64,000 nucleotides of DNA from Pseudomonas sp. Z8(2022) (GCF_025837155.1 NZ_CP107549.1:1240001-1304000); one strand, 5' to 3'; counted from the stretch's first letter, positions 16,731 to 28,234 are shown. Notes: generated from the letters alone by a model not told the origin. Program-made: numbers and translations.

Positions 16731-18182
16731 TTACACCATCGGATCGCCGACGTGCAGGATCTTCATGGTGTTGGTGCCGCCGGTGCCATGGTAGCTGTCG
16801 CCCTTGGTCAGGATCACCCAGTCGCCCGGCTGCACCACACCACGTTTGAGCAGCTCGTCTACCGCAGCCTGGCTGACCTTGTTCGCCGGCAGGGAGGCCG
16901 GGTCGAACGGCACGGTGTAGACGCCGCGGAACAGCGCTACGCGGGCCTGGGCCTCGCGGTGCGGGGTGAAGGCGAAGATCGGGATCGACGAGCGGATGCG
17001 CGACATGATCAGCGGGCTGTAGCCACTTTCGGTCAGGCTGATGATGGCCTTGACGCCAGGGAAGTGGTTGGCGGTGTACATGGTCGCCAGGGCGACGCTC
17101 TCGTCGCAGCGCTCGAACTGACGGCCGATGCGGTGGCTGGATTTCTGGCTGGTCGGGTGCTTCTCGGCGCCCAGGCAGACGCGGGCCATGGCCTGCACGG
17201 CTTCGACTGGGTATTCGCCGGCGGCGCTTTCGGCCGACAGCATCACCGCGTCGGTGTAGTCCAGCGCGGCGTTGGCCACGTCGGAGACTTCGGCGCGGGT
17301 CGGCATCGGGCTGTGAATCATCGACTCCATCATCTGCGTGGCGGTGATCACGGCTTTGTTCAGGCGACGGGCGTGAGCAATGATCTTCTTCTGGATGCCG
17401 ACCAGCTCGGCGTCGCCGATTTCCACGGCCAGGTCGCCACGGGCGACCATTACCGCGTCGCTGGCGCGAATCAGGCCGTCGAGGGCTTCGTCATCGGCCA
17501 CGGCTTCGGCACGTTCGATCTTGGCCACCAGCCAGGCAGTGCCGCCTGCCTCGTTGAGCAGGCGACGGGCGTAATCCATGTCGGCGGCATCGCGCGGGAA
17601 GGACACGGCGAGGTAGTCCAGGTCCATTTCGGCGGCGACCTTGATGTCGGCCTTGTCCTTCTCGGTCAGCGCCGGTGCGGTCAGGCCGCCGCCACGGCGG
17701 TTGATGCCCTTGTTGTCGGACAGCGGGCCGCCGATCAGTACGCGGCAGTGCAACTCGTCCGCGCCCTTGAGTTCGACGCGCATCACCACGCGGCCGTCAT
17801 CGAGCAGCAGTTCGTCGCCGACGTCGCAATCCTGGATCAGCGCCGGGTAGTCGATGCCGACCACTTCCTGAGTGCCCGCCGTGCGCGAGTGGCTGGAGGA
17901 GAGGCGGAACAGGTCGCCGTCCTTGAGCTCGATGCGCTTGTTCTCGAACTTGGCGATGCGGATCTTCGGGCCTTGCAGGTCGCCGAGCAGGGCGACGTGG
18001 CGGCCGTGCTTGGCGGCGAGTTCGCGTACCAGCGCGGCGCGCGCCTTGTGGTCGTCCGGCGTGCCGTGGGAGAAGTTCAGACGGGCCACGTCGAGACCGG
18101 CGAGGATCAGTTGCTCCAGCACTTCCGGCGAGCTGCTGGCCGGGCCCAGGGTGGCGACGATTTTGGTGCGGCGAAAGGTCAT
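16731..18182 (-). CDS. pyk: pyruvate kinase
   Basis: 483-residue glycolytic enzyme transferring phosphate from phosphoenolpyruvate to ADP. Hallmarks are RRTKIVATLGPAS at the start, the substrate-loop RLNFSHG, the active-site region VAKIERAEAV with the catalytic lysine, MVARGDLAVEIG, and ITATQMMESMI. In Pseudomonas the PykA isoform lies in this gene order (PA4329), hence probably PykA. The C-terminal regulatory domain is complete. The promoter should lie in the 70 bases or so upstream that separate it from nothing else on its strand. Confidence 0.96.
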   Translation of the reverse strand: MTFRRTKIVATLGPASSSPEVLEQLILAGLDVARLNFSHGTPDDHKARAALVRELAAKHGRHVALLGDLQGPKIRIAKFENKRIELKDGDLFRLSSSHSRTAGTQEVVGIDYPALIQDCDVGDELLLDDGRVVMRVELKGADELHCRVLIGGPLSDNKGINRRGGGLTAPALTEKDKADIKVAAEMDLDYLAVSFPRDAADMDYARRLLNEAGGTAWLVAKIERAEAVADDEALDGLIRASDAVMVARGDLAVEIGDAELVGIQKKIIAHARRLNKAVITATQMMESMIHSPMPTRAEVSDVANAALDYTDAVMLSAESAAGEYPVEAVQAMARVCLGAEKHPTSQKSSHRIGRQFERCDESVALATMYTANHFPGVKAIISLTESGYSPLIMSRIRSSIPIFAFTPHREAQARVALFRGVYTVPFDPASLPANKVSQAAVDELLKRGVVQPGDWVILTKGDSYHGTGGTNTMKILHVGDPMV

Positions 18183-18253
18183 GCACGAACTCCCTAGTGA
18201 ACTATGTCAGGGAGGCTACTACGACGTTCAGCTGTAGTCATTGTTCCCGTGCA

Positions 18254-19162
18254 CTACCCTTTGCCTTCCGGTTTGATCACCAGCAGATCGCATTCGATGC
18301 GTTCCAGCACCCGCTCTGCGGTATGGCCTATCAACAGGCTATCCAGGTGACCGCGGGCGATGGCGCCCATCACCACCAGGCCTATATTGTGCTCGTGCAC
18401 GAAGCGCGGAATGACTTCCTCGGTAAAACCGTCCAGCAGATGGGCATCCGCCCGATCGATGGCGTACTGGGCGATCAGCTTGTCGAAGGCCTCACGGTGT
18501 TCTCGGCTGCATCGTTTCACGTAGTCGTCATAGGCCTGCGCTACCTCGGCGTCGAACAGCAGCGAATGTGGCAGTGGCGCATGCGCATGCAGGTATTCGG
18601 CGTGCAGACCAAGGGCGGCCTGCAGGGCCTGGGCGGTGCGAATCAGCTGATGATCCAGGGCTGCGGGCTTGTCGGCGCTGTGCAGTGGGTCGAGCGCCGC
18701 GCACAGGCGCTGGCCTCGCAGCTTGGCATCGTGCACCAGCCAGAGTGGCACCGGGCAGCGGCGGATCAGTTGCCAGCTGGTGTCGCTCAGCAGCAGACGG
18801 CGCAGTGCGCTGCTGGGGTAGGTCGATTTGAACAGGATGTCCGGCTGCAGTACGGCAACGCGGGCGAGTATCTCCTCATGGCGGCGCTTGGCCCAGCGCA
18901 CGTCCACCTGGATCTTGAAACCCTCGTCGCTCAGGTGGGCGACACTGGCGCGCAGATCTTCGCAGCTTTGCTGCAGGATGGCGTCACGGGCACGGTTGAG
19001 CAGCCGGTTGTCCAGCAGGCCGGTCTCCAGGCTTGGGTGGTACTCAACCTTCAGCAGGTGCAGCTCGGCGCCGACCTGGCGTGCTATGTCAACGGCCCGT
19101 TGCAGGGCGGGTTGTTGCTGGTGTTCGGCGTCGATGACGACCAACAGTCGTTGCAGGTTCAT
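18254..19162 (-). CDS. tandem universal stress protein (UspE-like)
   Basis: 302-residue protein with two Usp domains (about residues 1-150 and 160-300), starting MNLQRLLVVIDAEHQQQPAL. The second domain ends with the ATP-binding pattern GLVVMGAIARGHLDSLLIGHTAERVL (G-2x-G-9x-G-ST type). I chose the ATG with GAGG upstream; an upstream in-frame ATG would add 29 residues that lack family similarity. Some Pseudomonas usp genes are activated by Anr under oxygen limitation, and an Anr-like site lies 58 bases before this start. Confidence 0.88.
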   Translation of the reverse strand: MNLQRLLVVIDAEHQQQPALQRAVDIARQVGAELHLLKVEYHPSLETGLLDNRLLNRARDAILQQSCEDLRASVAHLSDEGFKIQVDVRWAKRRHEEILARVAVLQPDILFKSTYPSSALRRLLLSDTSWQLIRRCPVPLWLVHDAKLRGQRLCAALDPLHSADKPAALDHQLIRTAQALQAALGLHAEYLHAHAPLPHSLLFDAEVAQAYDDYVKRCSREHREAFDKLIAQYAIDRADAHLLDGFTEEVIPRFVHEHNIGLVVMGAIARGHLDSLLIGHTAERVLERIECDLLVIKPEGKG

Positions 19163-19220
19163 GGTGGCAGCCTCGCCTGGGTGGATACGGGTATTACAAA
19201 CCTGATGGCGATGCGCGGCA

Positions 19221-19234
19221 TTGACATGGGTCAG
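19221..19234 (-). promoter_or_regulatory. candidate Anr/Dnr box before the universal stress gene
   Basis: TTGACATGGGTCAG: half-sites TTGAC and CTGAC (on the other strand) separated by four bases, one mismatch from the symmetric FNR-type TTGAC-N4-GTCAA. Its distance from the start codon allows a site near -41.5. Confidence 0.5.
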
Positions 19235-19450
19235 CGCATGCCCTGGCACTCAGTCGCCCTTGGATAACGGCACAAGCAGACGGAGCAGGCAGACGAAGGG
19301 TTGTCAGCAGCTCGCCTGCGCGCGGGCTGGAAGGGGCGATGCGACGGAGTCTAGTCAGCACGCCGGCTAATGCCAGGGCGCTGCCGGCAGGTCGGCGCTG
19401 TTCAGTTTTTCTCCGGGCGGTCGATACACTGCTCACTGGAGGACTTTCCC

Positions 19451-19825
19451 ATGCGTACCCTGATCATTCTGGCCGTGGCCCTGGCTGCCACGGGTTGCAC
19501 CCGTGTCTCGCTCGACCACCATCTGAACAACGCCTATCGCGCCTACAACGAAGGGGATTGTGCCCAGGTCGCGCTGGAGCTGTCGCAAGCCGAGCGCAAG
19601 AGCCGCTCGCGCAATTACCTGCAGCCGGAGATTTCCCTGCTGCGTGGCCAGTGTCTGGAGCGTGAAAGCCTGTTCGTCGACGCGGCACAAACCTATCAGT
19701 TCATCATCACGCGCTATCCGGCCAGCGAATATGCCTACCGTGCGCGTGCCCGCCTGCAGACCCTGGAGCAATTGGGGCATCACAGCCCGGCCCCTGCGGC
19801 CAAGACCATCCCCGCGCCGCTCTGA
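19451..19825 (+). CDS. small lipoprotein with TPR-like region
   Basis: 124-residue predicted lipoprotein. The N-terminus MRTLIILAVALAATGC has a lipobox (AATG-C, Cys16), so the mature protein is lipid-anchored. The rest is helical: LNNAYRAYNEGDCAQVALELSQAE and CLERESLFVDAAQTYQFIITRYPASEYAYRA look like one to two TPR-like helix pairs. Pseudomonas annotations call similar proteins tetratricopeptide repeat proteins. Role unknown. The start has GGAGGA upstream. The next gene also encodes an envelope protein. Confidence 0.85.
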   Translation: MRTLIILAVALAATGCTRVSLDHHLNNAYRAYNEGDCAQVALELSQAERKSRSRNYLQPEISLLRGQCLERESLFVDAAQTYQFIITRYPASEYAYRARARLQTLEQLGHHSPAPAAKTIPAPL

Positions 19826-19884
19826 GCATTTCTCGGCGCCGCGGCGCGGTATAAGCTGGCGCATGGGCTCCATGGAGGATGAAC

Positions 19885-20307
19885 ATGCGTCACTTGCTGC
19901 TGATCGCCGCGCTGCTGCCGACTCTGGCGACGGCTGAAATCTATCGCTGGACGGACGAGCAGGGCCGCGTGCATTTCAGCGAGCGCCCCGTAGCCGGAGC
20001 TGAGACGGTAAAGGTGAAGCCGCAGGTGGTCGAGCGCGATGCCCAGACGCGTGAGCGGGAGGCGCGCACTCAGCGGTTCTACGATGCGCGGCGCGAAGAA
20101 CAGCAGCAGGCAGAGGCCACGGCCGCCACGCGGCGCCAGGAGCGCAACAACGAATGCCGCGATCTGCGTCAGCGCCTGGCACAGATTCCCGAAGGTTATA
20201 GCTACTACCGTGAGGGCGCCGATGGCGAGCGCATCTACTACAGTGACAAGGAAACAGATGCCGCTCGTCGCCAGTTGCGCGAGTGGATAGCGCAACGCTG
20301 TACTTGA
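19885..20307 (+). CDS. DUF4124 exported protein
   Basis: 140-residue protein with a short signal peptide (MRHLLLIAALLPTLATA) followed directly by the DUF4124 motif EIYRWTDEQGRVHFSERP. A charged Arg/Glu-rich coiled-coil-like middle (ERDAQTREREARTQRF...EEQQQAEATAATRRQE) follows. DUF4124 proteins are periplasmic and of unknown function. The ATG at 19885 has GGAGG six bases upstream; the ATG six bases earlier would touch the RBS. Confidence 0.88.
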   Translation: MRHLLLIAALLPTLATAEIYRWTDEQGRVHFSERPVAGAETVKVKPQVVERDAQTREREARTQRFYDARREEQQQAEATAATRRQERNNECRDLRQRLAQIPEGYSYYREGADGERIYYSDKETDAARRQLREWIAQRCT

Positions 20308-20366
20308 GGGTGGTTTAGCGGCCGCAGTGGGGCCATACTCAAGACCTTTTGTAGCGAACTGCCATC

Positions 20367-20723
20367 ATGCGTAGCCAGCGCCGAATCGAACGCCATCAAC
20401 TGCCCTACTATCTGAAGGTGTTCAACCGCATCACCGACAAACCGATGGGCTCCATCGGCAATGTCTCTCTCGACGGCCTGATGCTGATCAGTCAGCTGCC
20501 GATGCTGGTTGGCGCGCGTTTCGACATGCGTCTGAAGATTCCCGGCCAGCATGGCATGCATTTCATCGACTTCTCCGCCACTTGCCAGTGGTGCCGTGAA
20601 GACGTCACTCCAGGTGTCTACGATTCCGGTTTCGCGCTGGTCGCGCCACCTGCCGACTATGTCGAGATGATCGACGCCCTGCGTTACTACTTCAGCTTCC
20701 ACAGCCTGGCGGCTTCCGCCTGA
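20367..20723 (+). CDS. PilZ domain protein (c-di-GMP binding)
   Basis: 118-residue single-domain PilZ protein. The two ligand motifs are present: RRIERHQL (RxxxR) near the N-terminus and NVSLDGLML (D/NxSxxG) at about residues 32-40. Such proteins change conformation on binding cyclic di-GMP and act on a partner. The diguanylate cyclase at 11.8 kb is a possible but unlinked source of signal. It is not in an evident operon. Confidence 0.9.
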   Translation: MRSQRRIERHQLPYYLKVFNRITDKPMGSIGNVSLDGLMLISQLPMLVGARFDMRLKIPGQHGMHFIDFSATCQWCREDVTPGVYDSGFALVAPPADYVEMIDALRYYFSFHSLAASA

Positions 20724-20740
20724 TATTCCCCAGCTGCGAA

Positions 20741-21544
20741 TCAGTGCATCGCCGGGACACGGGCCAGGTTGCGCAGCCGCTCGCTCAGTTTCAGGCGCAG
20801 GCCGTCTTCTTCGCAGAACAGCAGCGCACGCTCCAGGTCGTAGCGTTCGCCCTGCGGGCAGTCCAGTTGCCGGTAAACGTCGGCGCGGGCCAGATGGTCG
20901 CCCAGGTTTGCCGGCCCGAGTAGCAGGACACGTTCGGCATCCTTGAGCGCCGCCTCGGGGGCGTCGTGCTGCAGATGCAGCAGGCGCAGGTTGCGCGACA
21001 AGCGCTGCAGCATGGTCGGGGCGTCGGCCGTTTGCAGGTGCTCGGCGCTGAGTTCGACGCCCGTTCCCAACTGACGATGGAGGTGCTCACGGCAGTCGCG
21101 GGTGTACAGGCGGCGCCCGCCACACGGGTCGAGCAGGTGGTCAGCACCTGGTACGCGCAGCATGAAATGCCCGGGAAAGTTCACGCCTTGCAGCGGAATG
21201 TCCAGATGGCGCGCCATCTCCAGGGCTATCAGGGCCAAAGCCAGCGGCTGCCCGCGTCGGCGCCGCAGCACTTCATGGAGCAGAGCGTGGCGTGGACGCG
21301 TGACGCCTTCGTCGTCTTCCTGAAAATCCAGTTCGGCCAGCCTGCGCAGCAGCGGCTGGGCCAGTTCGCGGGCGGGCATGGCGGGGAGTCCGGCGCTGAC
21401 CTGCAGCAACAGGTTGTGCAGATCGTTCAATGCCTGAGCGGGTTGAAGCTGCTCATCGTGTTCGGCGGCAATCCACAGCGCCGCCTCGAACAGGGCGGGG
21501 GGATCGCGTTGCAGGCACTGCAGGCAGGCTTGGCGTGGGCTCAT
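20741..21544 (-). CDS. SirB1/transglutaminase-like protein with TPR end
   Basis: 267-residue SirB1-family protein. The transglutaminase-like core contains LHEVLRRRRGQPLALALIALEMARHLDIPLQGVNFPGHFMLR followed by DPCGGRRLY; the papain-like cysteine of true transglutaminases is not evident, so it may be non-catalytic. A C-terminal TPR-like segment (LHLQHDAPEAALKDAERVLLLGPANL) completes the usual architecture. In many bacteria the gene lies near hemK/prfA, but not here. Function unknown. Confidence 0.85.
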   Translation of the reverse strand: MSPRQACLQCLQRDPPALFEAALWIAAEHDEQLQPAQALNDLHNLLLQVSAGLPAMPARELAQPLLRRLAELDFQEDDEGVTRPRHALLHEVLRRRRGQPLALALIALEMARHLDIPLQGVNFPGHFMLRVPGADHLLDPCGGRRLYTRDCREHLHRQLGTGVELSAEHLQTADAPTMLQRLSRNLRLLHLQHDAPEAALKDAERVLLLGPANLGDHLARADVYRQLDCPQGERYDLERALLFCEEDGLRLKLSERLRNLARVPAMH

Positions 21545-21644
21545 CGCATTCTCCGCTGACTTCTGTTCTTGTAGCCCCTGGCGGGGGTGTCGTCCAGTGG
21601 GCTTCTCCTATACTGGGCGCTGAAGTCCGATCGGGAGCGCAGCC

Positions 21645-22667
21645 ATGTTCAGCATGATGCAAGCCGCCCGCCTCGAGGCCCTGCACCTGGCCGTGGATCC
21701 GGCCAGCGGCCTCAAGGCCGTTATCGCCATTCACAACACCCGCTTCGGGCCTGCACTCGGCGGCTGCCGTTACCTGGCCTATGCCGATGAGCAGAGCGCT
21801 ATCGACGATGCCATTCGTCTGGCTCAGGGCATGAGCTACAAGGCGGCGCTTGCCGGCATCGAGCATGGTGGCGGCAAGGCGGTGATTATCCGGCCGGCCC
21901 ATCTGCCGTGCCGCGCTGCCCTGTTCGAGGCGTTCGGACGGTTCATCGAGACGCTCAACGGGCGTTACATCGCTGCCATCGACAGCGGTACCTCCAGCGC
22001 CGACATGGATTGCATCGCGCAATACACCAGTCACGTCACCAGCACCACGCGCGAGGGTGACCCGTCGCCGCACACGGCGCTGGGTGTGTTCGCGGGTATC
22101 CGCGCCACGGCCCAGGCGCGCCTGGGCAGCGATGATCTGGAAGGGCTGCGCGTGGCCGTGCAGGGGCTTGGCAATGTGGGTTTCGCCCTGGCCGAAGCAC
22201 TGCACGCCGCTGGCGCCGAGCTGCTGGTCAGCGATCTCGATGCCGGTTGCGTGCAACTGGCCGTCGAGCAACTGGGCGCGCACCCGATTGCCAGTGATGC
22301 GCTGCTAACGACGCCTTGCGACATCCTTGCACCGTGCGGCCTGGGCGGGGTGCTGAACGCGCAGACGGTCGCTCATCTGCGTTGTGCTGCGGTGGCCGGT
22401 GCCGCCAACAATCAACTGGCCAGTCCTGATGTGGCCGACCAGCTGGAGGCGCGCGGAATCCTCTACGCGCCAGATTACGTGCTCAACGCCGGTGGGCTGA
22501 TCTATGTCGCGCTGCGACATCGCGGCGAGGCGCTGCCGGCGATCACCGCGCACCTGGCGCAGATCAGCCGGCGGCTGACCGAAATCTATGCCCACGCCCA
22601 GGCTGAAAAACGTTCCCCGGCGCGAGTCGCCGACTACCTCGCCGAGCGCCTACTGTACGGCACCTAG
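21645..22667 (+). CDS. Leu/Phe/Val-type amino acid dehydrogenase
   Basis: 340-residue NAD-dependent dehydrogenase of the Glu/Leu/Phe/Val family. The N-terminal domain contains NTRFGPALGGCRYLAY and the catalytic-lysine segments MSYKAALAGI and HGGGKAVI; the Rossmann motif is VAVQGLGNVGFALAEAL. The short length (leucine dehydrogenase about 365, glutamate dehydrogenase over 410) fits oxidative deamination of branched-chain or aromatic amino acids. Divergent from the SirB1-like gene by about 100 bases; no catabolic partner is adjacent. Confidence 0.88.
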   Translation: MFSMMQAARLEALHLAVDPASGLKAVIAIHNTRFGPALGGCRYLAYADEQSAIDDAIRLAQGMSYKAALAGIEHGGGKAVIIRPAHLPCRAALFEAFGRFIETLNGRYIAAIDSGTSSADMDCIAQYTSHVTSTTREGDPSPHTALGVFAGIRATAQARLGSDDLEGLRVAVQGLGNVGFALAEALHAAGAELLVSDLDAGCVQLAVEQLGAHPIASDALLTTPCDILAPCGLGGVLNAQTVAHLRCAAVAGAANNQLASPDVADQLEARGILYAPDYVLNAGGLIYVALRHRGEALPAITAHLAQISRRLTEIYAHAQAEKRSPARVADYLAERLLYGT

Positions 22668-22701
22668 CCGTTATCCGGGGCGATCCTGCAGGGCGGCGCG
22701 G

Positions 22702-23106
22702 TCAATGACCGTCGAATTCGCCCTGGTAACACACCGGCGAGCTGGGCGCGTCATGGCGCTGCAGTTCATCTTCGAGGAAATCGGCCAGTACGCGTGCGTT
22801 GTTGTGCGCCTCGTCGCGCGCCGCGTAGAGCAGCGTCAGCGTGCCGCTTGCCGCCCAGTGCAGCAGGCGTTGCCAGTGCTCGGGGTGGGCGCACAGTTCA
22901 CGGCGGTAGGCGGTGCGGAACTCATCGAAGGCTTCGGCGCGATGGGCGAAGGACTTGCGCAGCTCACTGGAAGGAGCGACATCGGGTAGCCATTCATCGA
23001 GCGCCAGGGCCTCCCTGGACAAGCCACGAGGCCACAATCGGTCGATCAGTACGCGTTGGCCGTCACTGGCTTCTGCCTCGAGATAGACCCGCTTGCACCG
23101 GATCAT
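22702..23106 (-). CDS. DUF488 family protein
   Basis: 134-residue protein with the DUF488 signature VLIDRLWPRGLSREAL, then WLPDVAPSSELRKSFAH and the TLLYAARDEAHNNARVLADFL end. Members have been proposed to be nucleic-acid-related but have no established activity. I prefer the ATG giving MIRCKRVYLEA, preceded by GGAGG; a start 27 bases upstream adds residues absent from the family pattern. Confidence 0.85.
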   Translation of the reverse strand: MIRCKRVYLEAEASDGQRVLIDRLWPRGLSREALALDEWLPDVAPSSELRKSFAHRAEAFDEFRTAYRRELCAHPEHWQRLLHWAASGTLTLLYAARDEAHNNARVLADFLEDELQRHDAPSSPVCYQGEFDGH

Positions 23107-23189
23107 GGAGCTGGCCTCCGTCGCCTGCGGCAATGCCGCACTTGGCGGTATCCGCGGGCTCGATTAGCGTGATGAGGGGAGGAGTCACC

Positions 23190-23432
23190 ATGGACTATTT
23201 CATCATCGTCGTCACTACCGCAGCCGGCCTTTACTTTCACTGGTGGCTGTTTCGCCGTATTCGTCAGTGGAGCGATCGTGATCTTGCGCTGTCTTTCGCC
23301 GAAGGCGACGAGCACAAGCGCCAGTACATGCTGGAGCAACTGGCCCGTGCCCGGCGTGAAGGGGTCAAGCGGCGAGACTTGCCGGTCTGGCTGGAGCAGG
23401 CCGCAGCGCAGTATCCCGTCAGTAACGCATAG
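23190..23432 (+). CDS. small membrane-anchored hypothetical protein
   Basis: 80-residue protein with one N-terminal hydrophobic segment (FIIVVTTAAGLYFHWWLF) and a charged cytoplasmic tail rich in Arg and Glu. AGGAG lies six bases before the ATG. No family is recognised. It is followed by a GC-rich hairpin shared with the opposing yebG gene. Confidence 0.7.
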   Translation: MDYFIIVVTTAAGLYFHWWLFRRIRQWSDRDLALSFAEGDEHKRQYMLEQLARARREGVKRRDLPVWLEQAAAQYPVSNA

Positions 23433-23438
23433 GTCGAA

Positions 23439-23459
23439 GCCCCGTTGGAGGAACGGGGC
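23439..23459. terminator. hairpin between convergent genes
   Basis: GCCCCGTT / AACGGGGC stem with a 5-base loop; no long T-run on either side, so termination efficiency is uncertain. Confidence 0.45.
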
Positions 23460-23471
23460 CGCGGTTCCTGG

Positions 23472-23735
23472 TCATTCGCTGGCGGTGTCGATTTCCAGTT
23501 CGTCGAGCGCGTCCGGCTGGCTCTTGAACGCCTTGGCGAATACATCGCGGTTCTTGGCCATGAAGATACCCAGCTCTTCGCCCTGTTCCTCGCTCAAGGA
23601 TGGCACCGCCTTGTGCAGTACCTGACTCAGGCGCTCGGCCAGCTCCAGCATCTTGTCGTAACGGTCGGCTTCGGCCTTATCCATGAACAAGCGCTCCGGA
23701 TCGCGGCTGCTGCGGTACACCACTTCGACGGCCAT
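23472..23735 (-). CDS. yebG: YebG family SOS-response protein
   Basis: 87-residue YebG-like protein: MAVEVVYRS at the start, ADRYDKMLELAERL, then EEQGEELGIFMAKNRDVFAKAF, matching E. coli YebG (MAVEVKY..., DAYDKMLDTADLL, WLAENKDV). The function in E. coli is unknown beyond DNA-damage induction through LexA. A consensus LexA box lies 41 bases upstream of the start, so the same control is expected here. GAGG precedes the ATG. Confidence 0.92.
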   Translation of the reverse strand: MAVEVVYRSSRDPERLFMDKAEADRYDKMLELAERLSQVLHKAVPSLSEEQGEELGIFMAKNRDVFAKAFKSQPDALDELEIDTASE

Positions 23736-23776
23736 TCATCACCTCGTCTGCCTTCATATGTGTCGTAGGGATTTAA

Positions 23777-23792
23777 CTGGTTTTTTATACAG
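23777..23792 (-). promoter_or_regulatory. LexA (SOS) box of yebG
   Basis: CTGTATAAAAAACCAG read toward yebG: CTG-N10-CAG with the AT-rich centre typical of Pseudomonas LexA sites. Placed where it would cover the -35/-10 region of yebG. Confidence 0.88.
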
Positions 23793-24000
23793 TGGTGGCG
23801 AGGATAAAGGACTCGCTGCCGTTTGGCCAGTATTGCCTCCGACACAGAGGATAGAAGTCGCGACCGATGCCGGCCATTGGCCTGTGTCGTTCCGTCACAT
23901 CCCTGCCTCATCCTCAAGCTGGTGTTTTTCCTGCATGCTCGACAGCGGGCATCGTTTCCGATGCCTGAACGTCATGCGTGCTTTGGGGAGAAGTGAAAAG

Positions 24001-24495
24001 ATGAATTGGGCGGAACGTCTGCGTGAAGGCATGCATGGCCTGGCGGAGTCGCTGGGCAATCTGTTGATGGAGGCCTTCCATTACCTGGCGCTGTTCGCCA
24101 TCGGGGCGATCACCGCGTGGGCGGGGGTGATGACTTTCATCGGCATGCTGGAAAAGGGTCACATCACGGTCGATGACATTCTGCTGCTGTTCATCTACCT
24201 GGAGTTGGCGGCGATGGTAGGCATCTACTTCAAAACCAACCACATGCCGATCCGCTTCATGATCTACGTGGCGATCACGGCGCTGACCCGTCTGCTGATT
24301 TCCGACATTTCCCACACGCACAAGCCGAGCTGGGGCGTGGTGATGGTGTCCGGGGCGATCCTGCTGCTGGCTCTGGCGATTCTGGTGGTGCGCTACGCCT
24401 CGTCACGTTTTCCGGCCGTGGCCGGCCCGCACCCCCGCAGCAAGGCGCGCAACCGCGAGGATGCCGAAGCCGAGCGCGACGATATGTCCGACTAA
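24001..24495 (+). CDS. PsiE-like membrane protein
   Basis: 164-residue inner-membrane protein resembling the phosphate-starvation-inducible PsiE family: four hydrophobic segments, with the conserved stretches LLFIYLELAAMVGIYF, NHMPIRFMIYVAITALTRLLI and a charged tail (SKARNREDAEAERDD). Molecular function of PsiE is unknown. GGGGAGAAG precedes the ATG. A 265-base upstream region shared with yebG holds the LexA box; a possible pho-box-like repeat near 23892 is too poor to call. Confidence 0.8.
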   Translation: MNWAERLREGMHGLAESLGNLLMEAFHYLALFAIGAITAWAGVMTFIGMLEKGHITVDDILLLFIYLELAAMVGIYFKTNHMPIRFMIYVAITALTRLLISDISHTHKPSWGVVMVSGAILLLALAILVVRYASSRFPAVAGPHPRSKARNREDAEAERDDMSD

Positions 24496-24510
24496 GCTGC
24501 CAGCGGGACG

Positions 24511-27141
<2,631 letters not shown>

Positions 27142-27297
27142 CAACGACGCCCCGGAGGGATAGGTAATGGGCGCATGACTGGGCCGTGGCAATGCAAAGC
27201 CGCAGATTTTCGCATAGCTGTGCGGCGATTAGCAGGCGGGGCGCAGAGATTGCCGACGAGTAGGGCGTGCGTAACCCGGCGTGGCAATGATGGCGGA

Positions 27298-28170
27298 CTA
27301 GAGAAACGCCGCGCGGTACTGTCCCGGCGTGGCGCCCAGCCCCTGGCGGAAGCGGTTGCTGAAATGGCTGGCACTGGCGAAGCCGCAGGCCAGCGCCACT
27401 TCGCTGAGCGCGGGTTGTGACTGGCGCAGCATCTGGCAGGCGCGAGCCAGACGCCTTGCCAGCACGTAGCGATGCGGTGGCAGACCGAAACTGCTCTGAA
27501 ACATGCGCGCGAAATGGTATTCGGACAGGGCGCAGAGCGCCGCCAGTTGGCTCAGCGGCAGCGGCGTTTCCAGATGCTGCTCGATGAAGTCGCGTACGCG
27601 CCGGCGTTGGCCTGGAGCCAGACCGCCCTTAAGGCGCAGGCCCTGACGCTGGCCAACCTGGTTGAGCAGGGCATGGTCGAGCAACTGGTGGGCCAGGCTG
27701 CTGGCCAGCAGGCGTTCACCCGGTTCCTGCCAGTCGAGGGAGCACAGCTGGCGAAAACGCGCCGCCTGCTCGGCATCTTCAAGGAAGGTTGCTTCCTCCA
27801 GTTGCAGACTGCGTGGTTCACGGTCGAGCAGGGCGACCGCACCGAGCGCGAACTGCTCCTGCTCGACATAGAGGTGAGCGAGCTGAATCTCGCCGTTGAT
27901 GATCCAGGCCGACTGGTGCTCGGCCGGCAGGATGCACAGCTTGTCCGGCGCGCCCTTGTTGCCGGGCTGCTCGCGGCGAAAGGTGCCGGTGCCTCCGGCC
28001 AGGTAGCAGGACAGCGTGTGATGACTGGGGGCCAGGTAGTCGCGTGCGTCGTGGGCATTGCTCCAGCGGGCTGCAGCCATGCCGTTGCCCAGCTCGGCCA
28101 TCGCATGCAACCGGGCGTTGGGCGAGCGGCTCATGCTCTGAAATACCTGCAGACGTTCGAATTGCGCCAT
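27298..28170 (-). CDS. AraC family transcriptional regulator
   Basis: 290-residue regulator with an N-terminal cupin-like effector domain and a C-terminal AraC domain (about residues 185-288: FIEQHLETPLPLSQLAALCALSEYHFARMF and the second helix pair ending FASASHFSNRFRQGLGATPGQYR). The ATG has AGGAG eight bases upstream; an in-frame extension of 66 codons lacks family features. A 10-bp-period direct repeat lies 65 bases upstream and recurs before an EamA transporter gene at 38 kb, so self-control and control of that exporter are plausible. Confidence 0.9.
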   Translation of the reverse strand: MAQFERLQVFQSMSRSPNARLHAMAELGNGMAAARWSNAHDARDYLAPSHHTLSCYLAGGTGTFRREQPGNKGAPDKLCILPAEHQSAWIINGEIQLAHLYVEQEQFALGAVALLDREPRSLQLEEATFLEDAEQAARFRQLCSLDWQEPGERLLASSLAHQLLDHALLNQVGQRQGLRLKGGLAPGQRRRVRDFIEQHLETPLPLSQLAALCALSEYHFARMFQSSFGLPPHRYVLARRLARACQMLRQSQPALSEVALACGFASASHFSNRFRQGLGATPGQYRAAFL

Positions 28171-28234
28171 CAGCTTCTCCTGATTCAGCCATGCTACGCC
28201 TGTCGACCGGCAAAACCAGTGGTCGCGAAAAAAA

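Noticed and set aside
16719..18197. Long open frame opposite pyruvate kinase
   Set aside because: Antisense shadow of a highly conserved enzyme; His/Gly/Ala-rich translation without motifs.
23892..23909. Possible pho box (CCGTCAC-ATCC-CTGCCTC) before the PsiE-like gene
   Set aside because: Only about 9 of 14 conserved positions match, and the second half is poor; the idea came mainly from the gene name.
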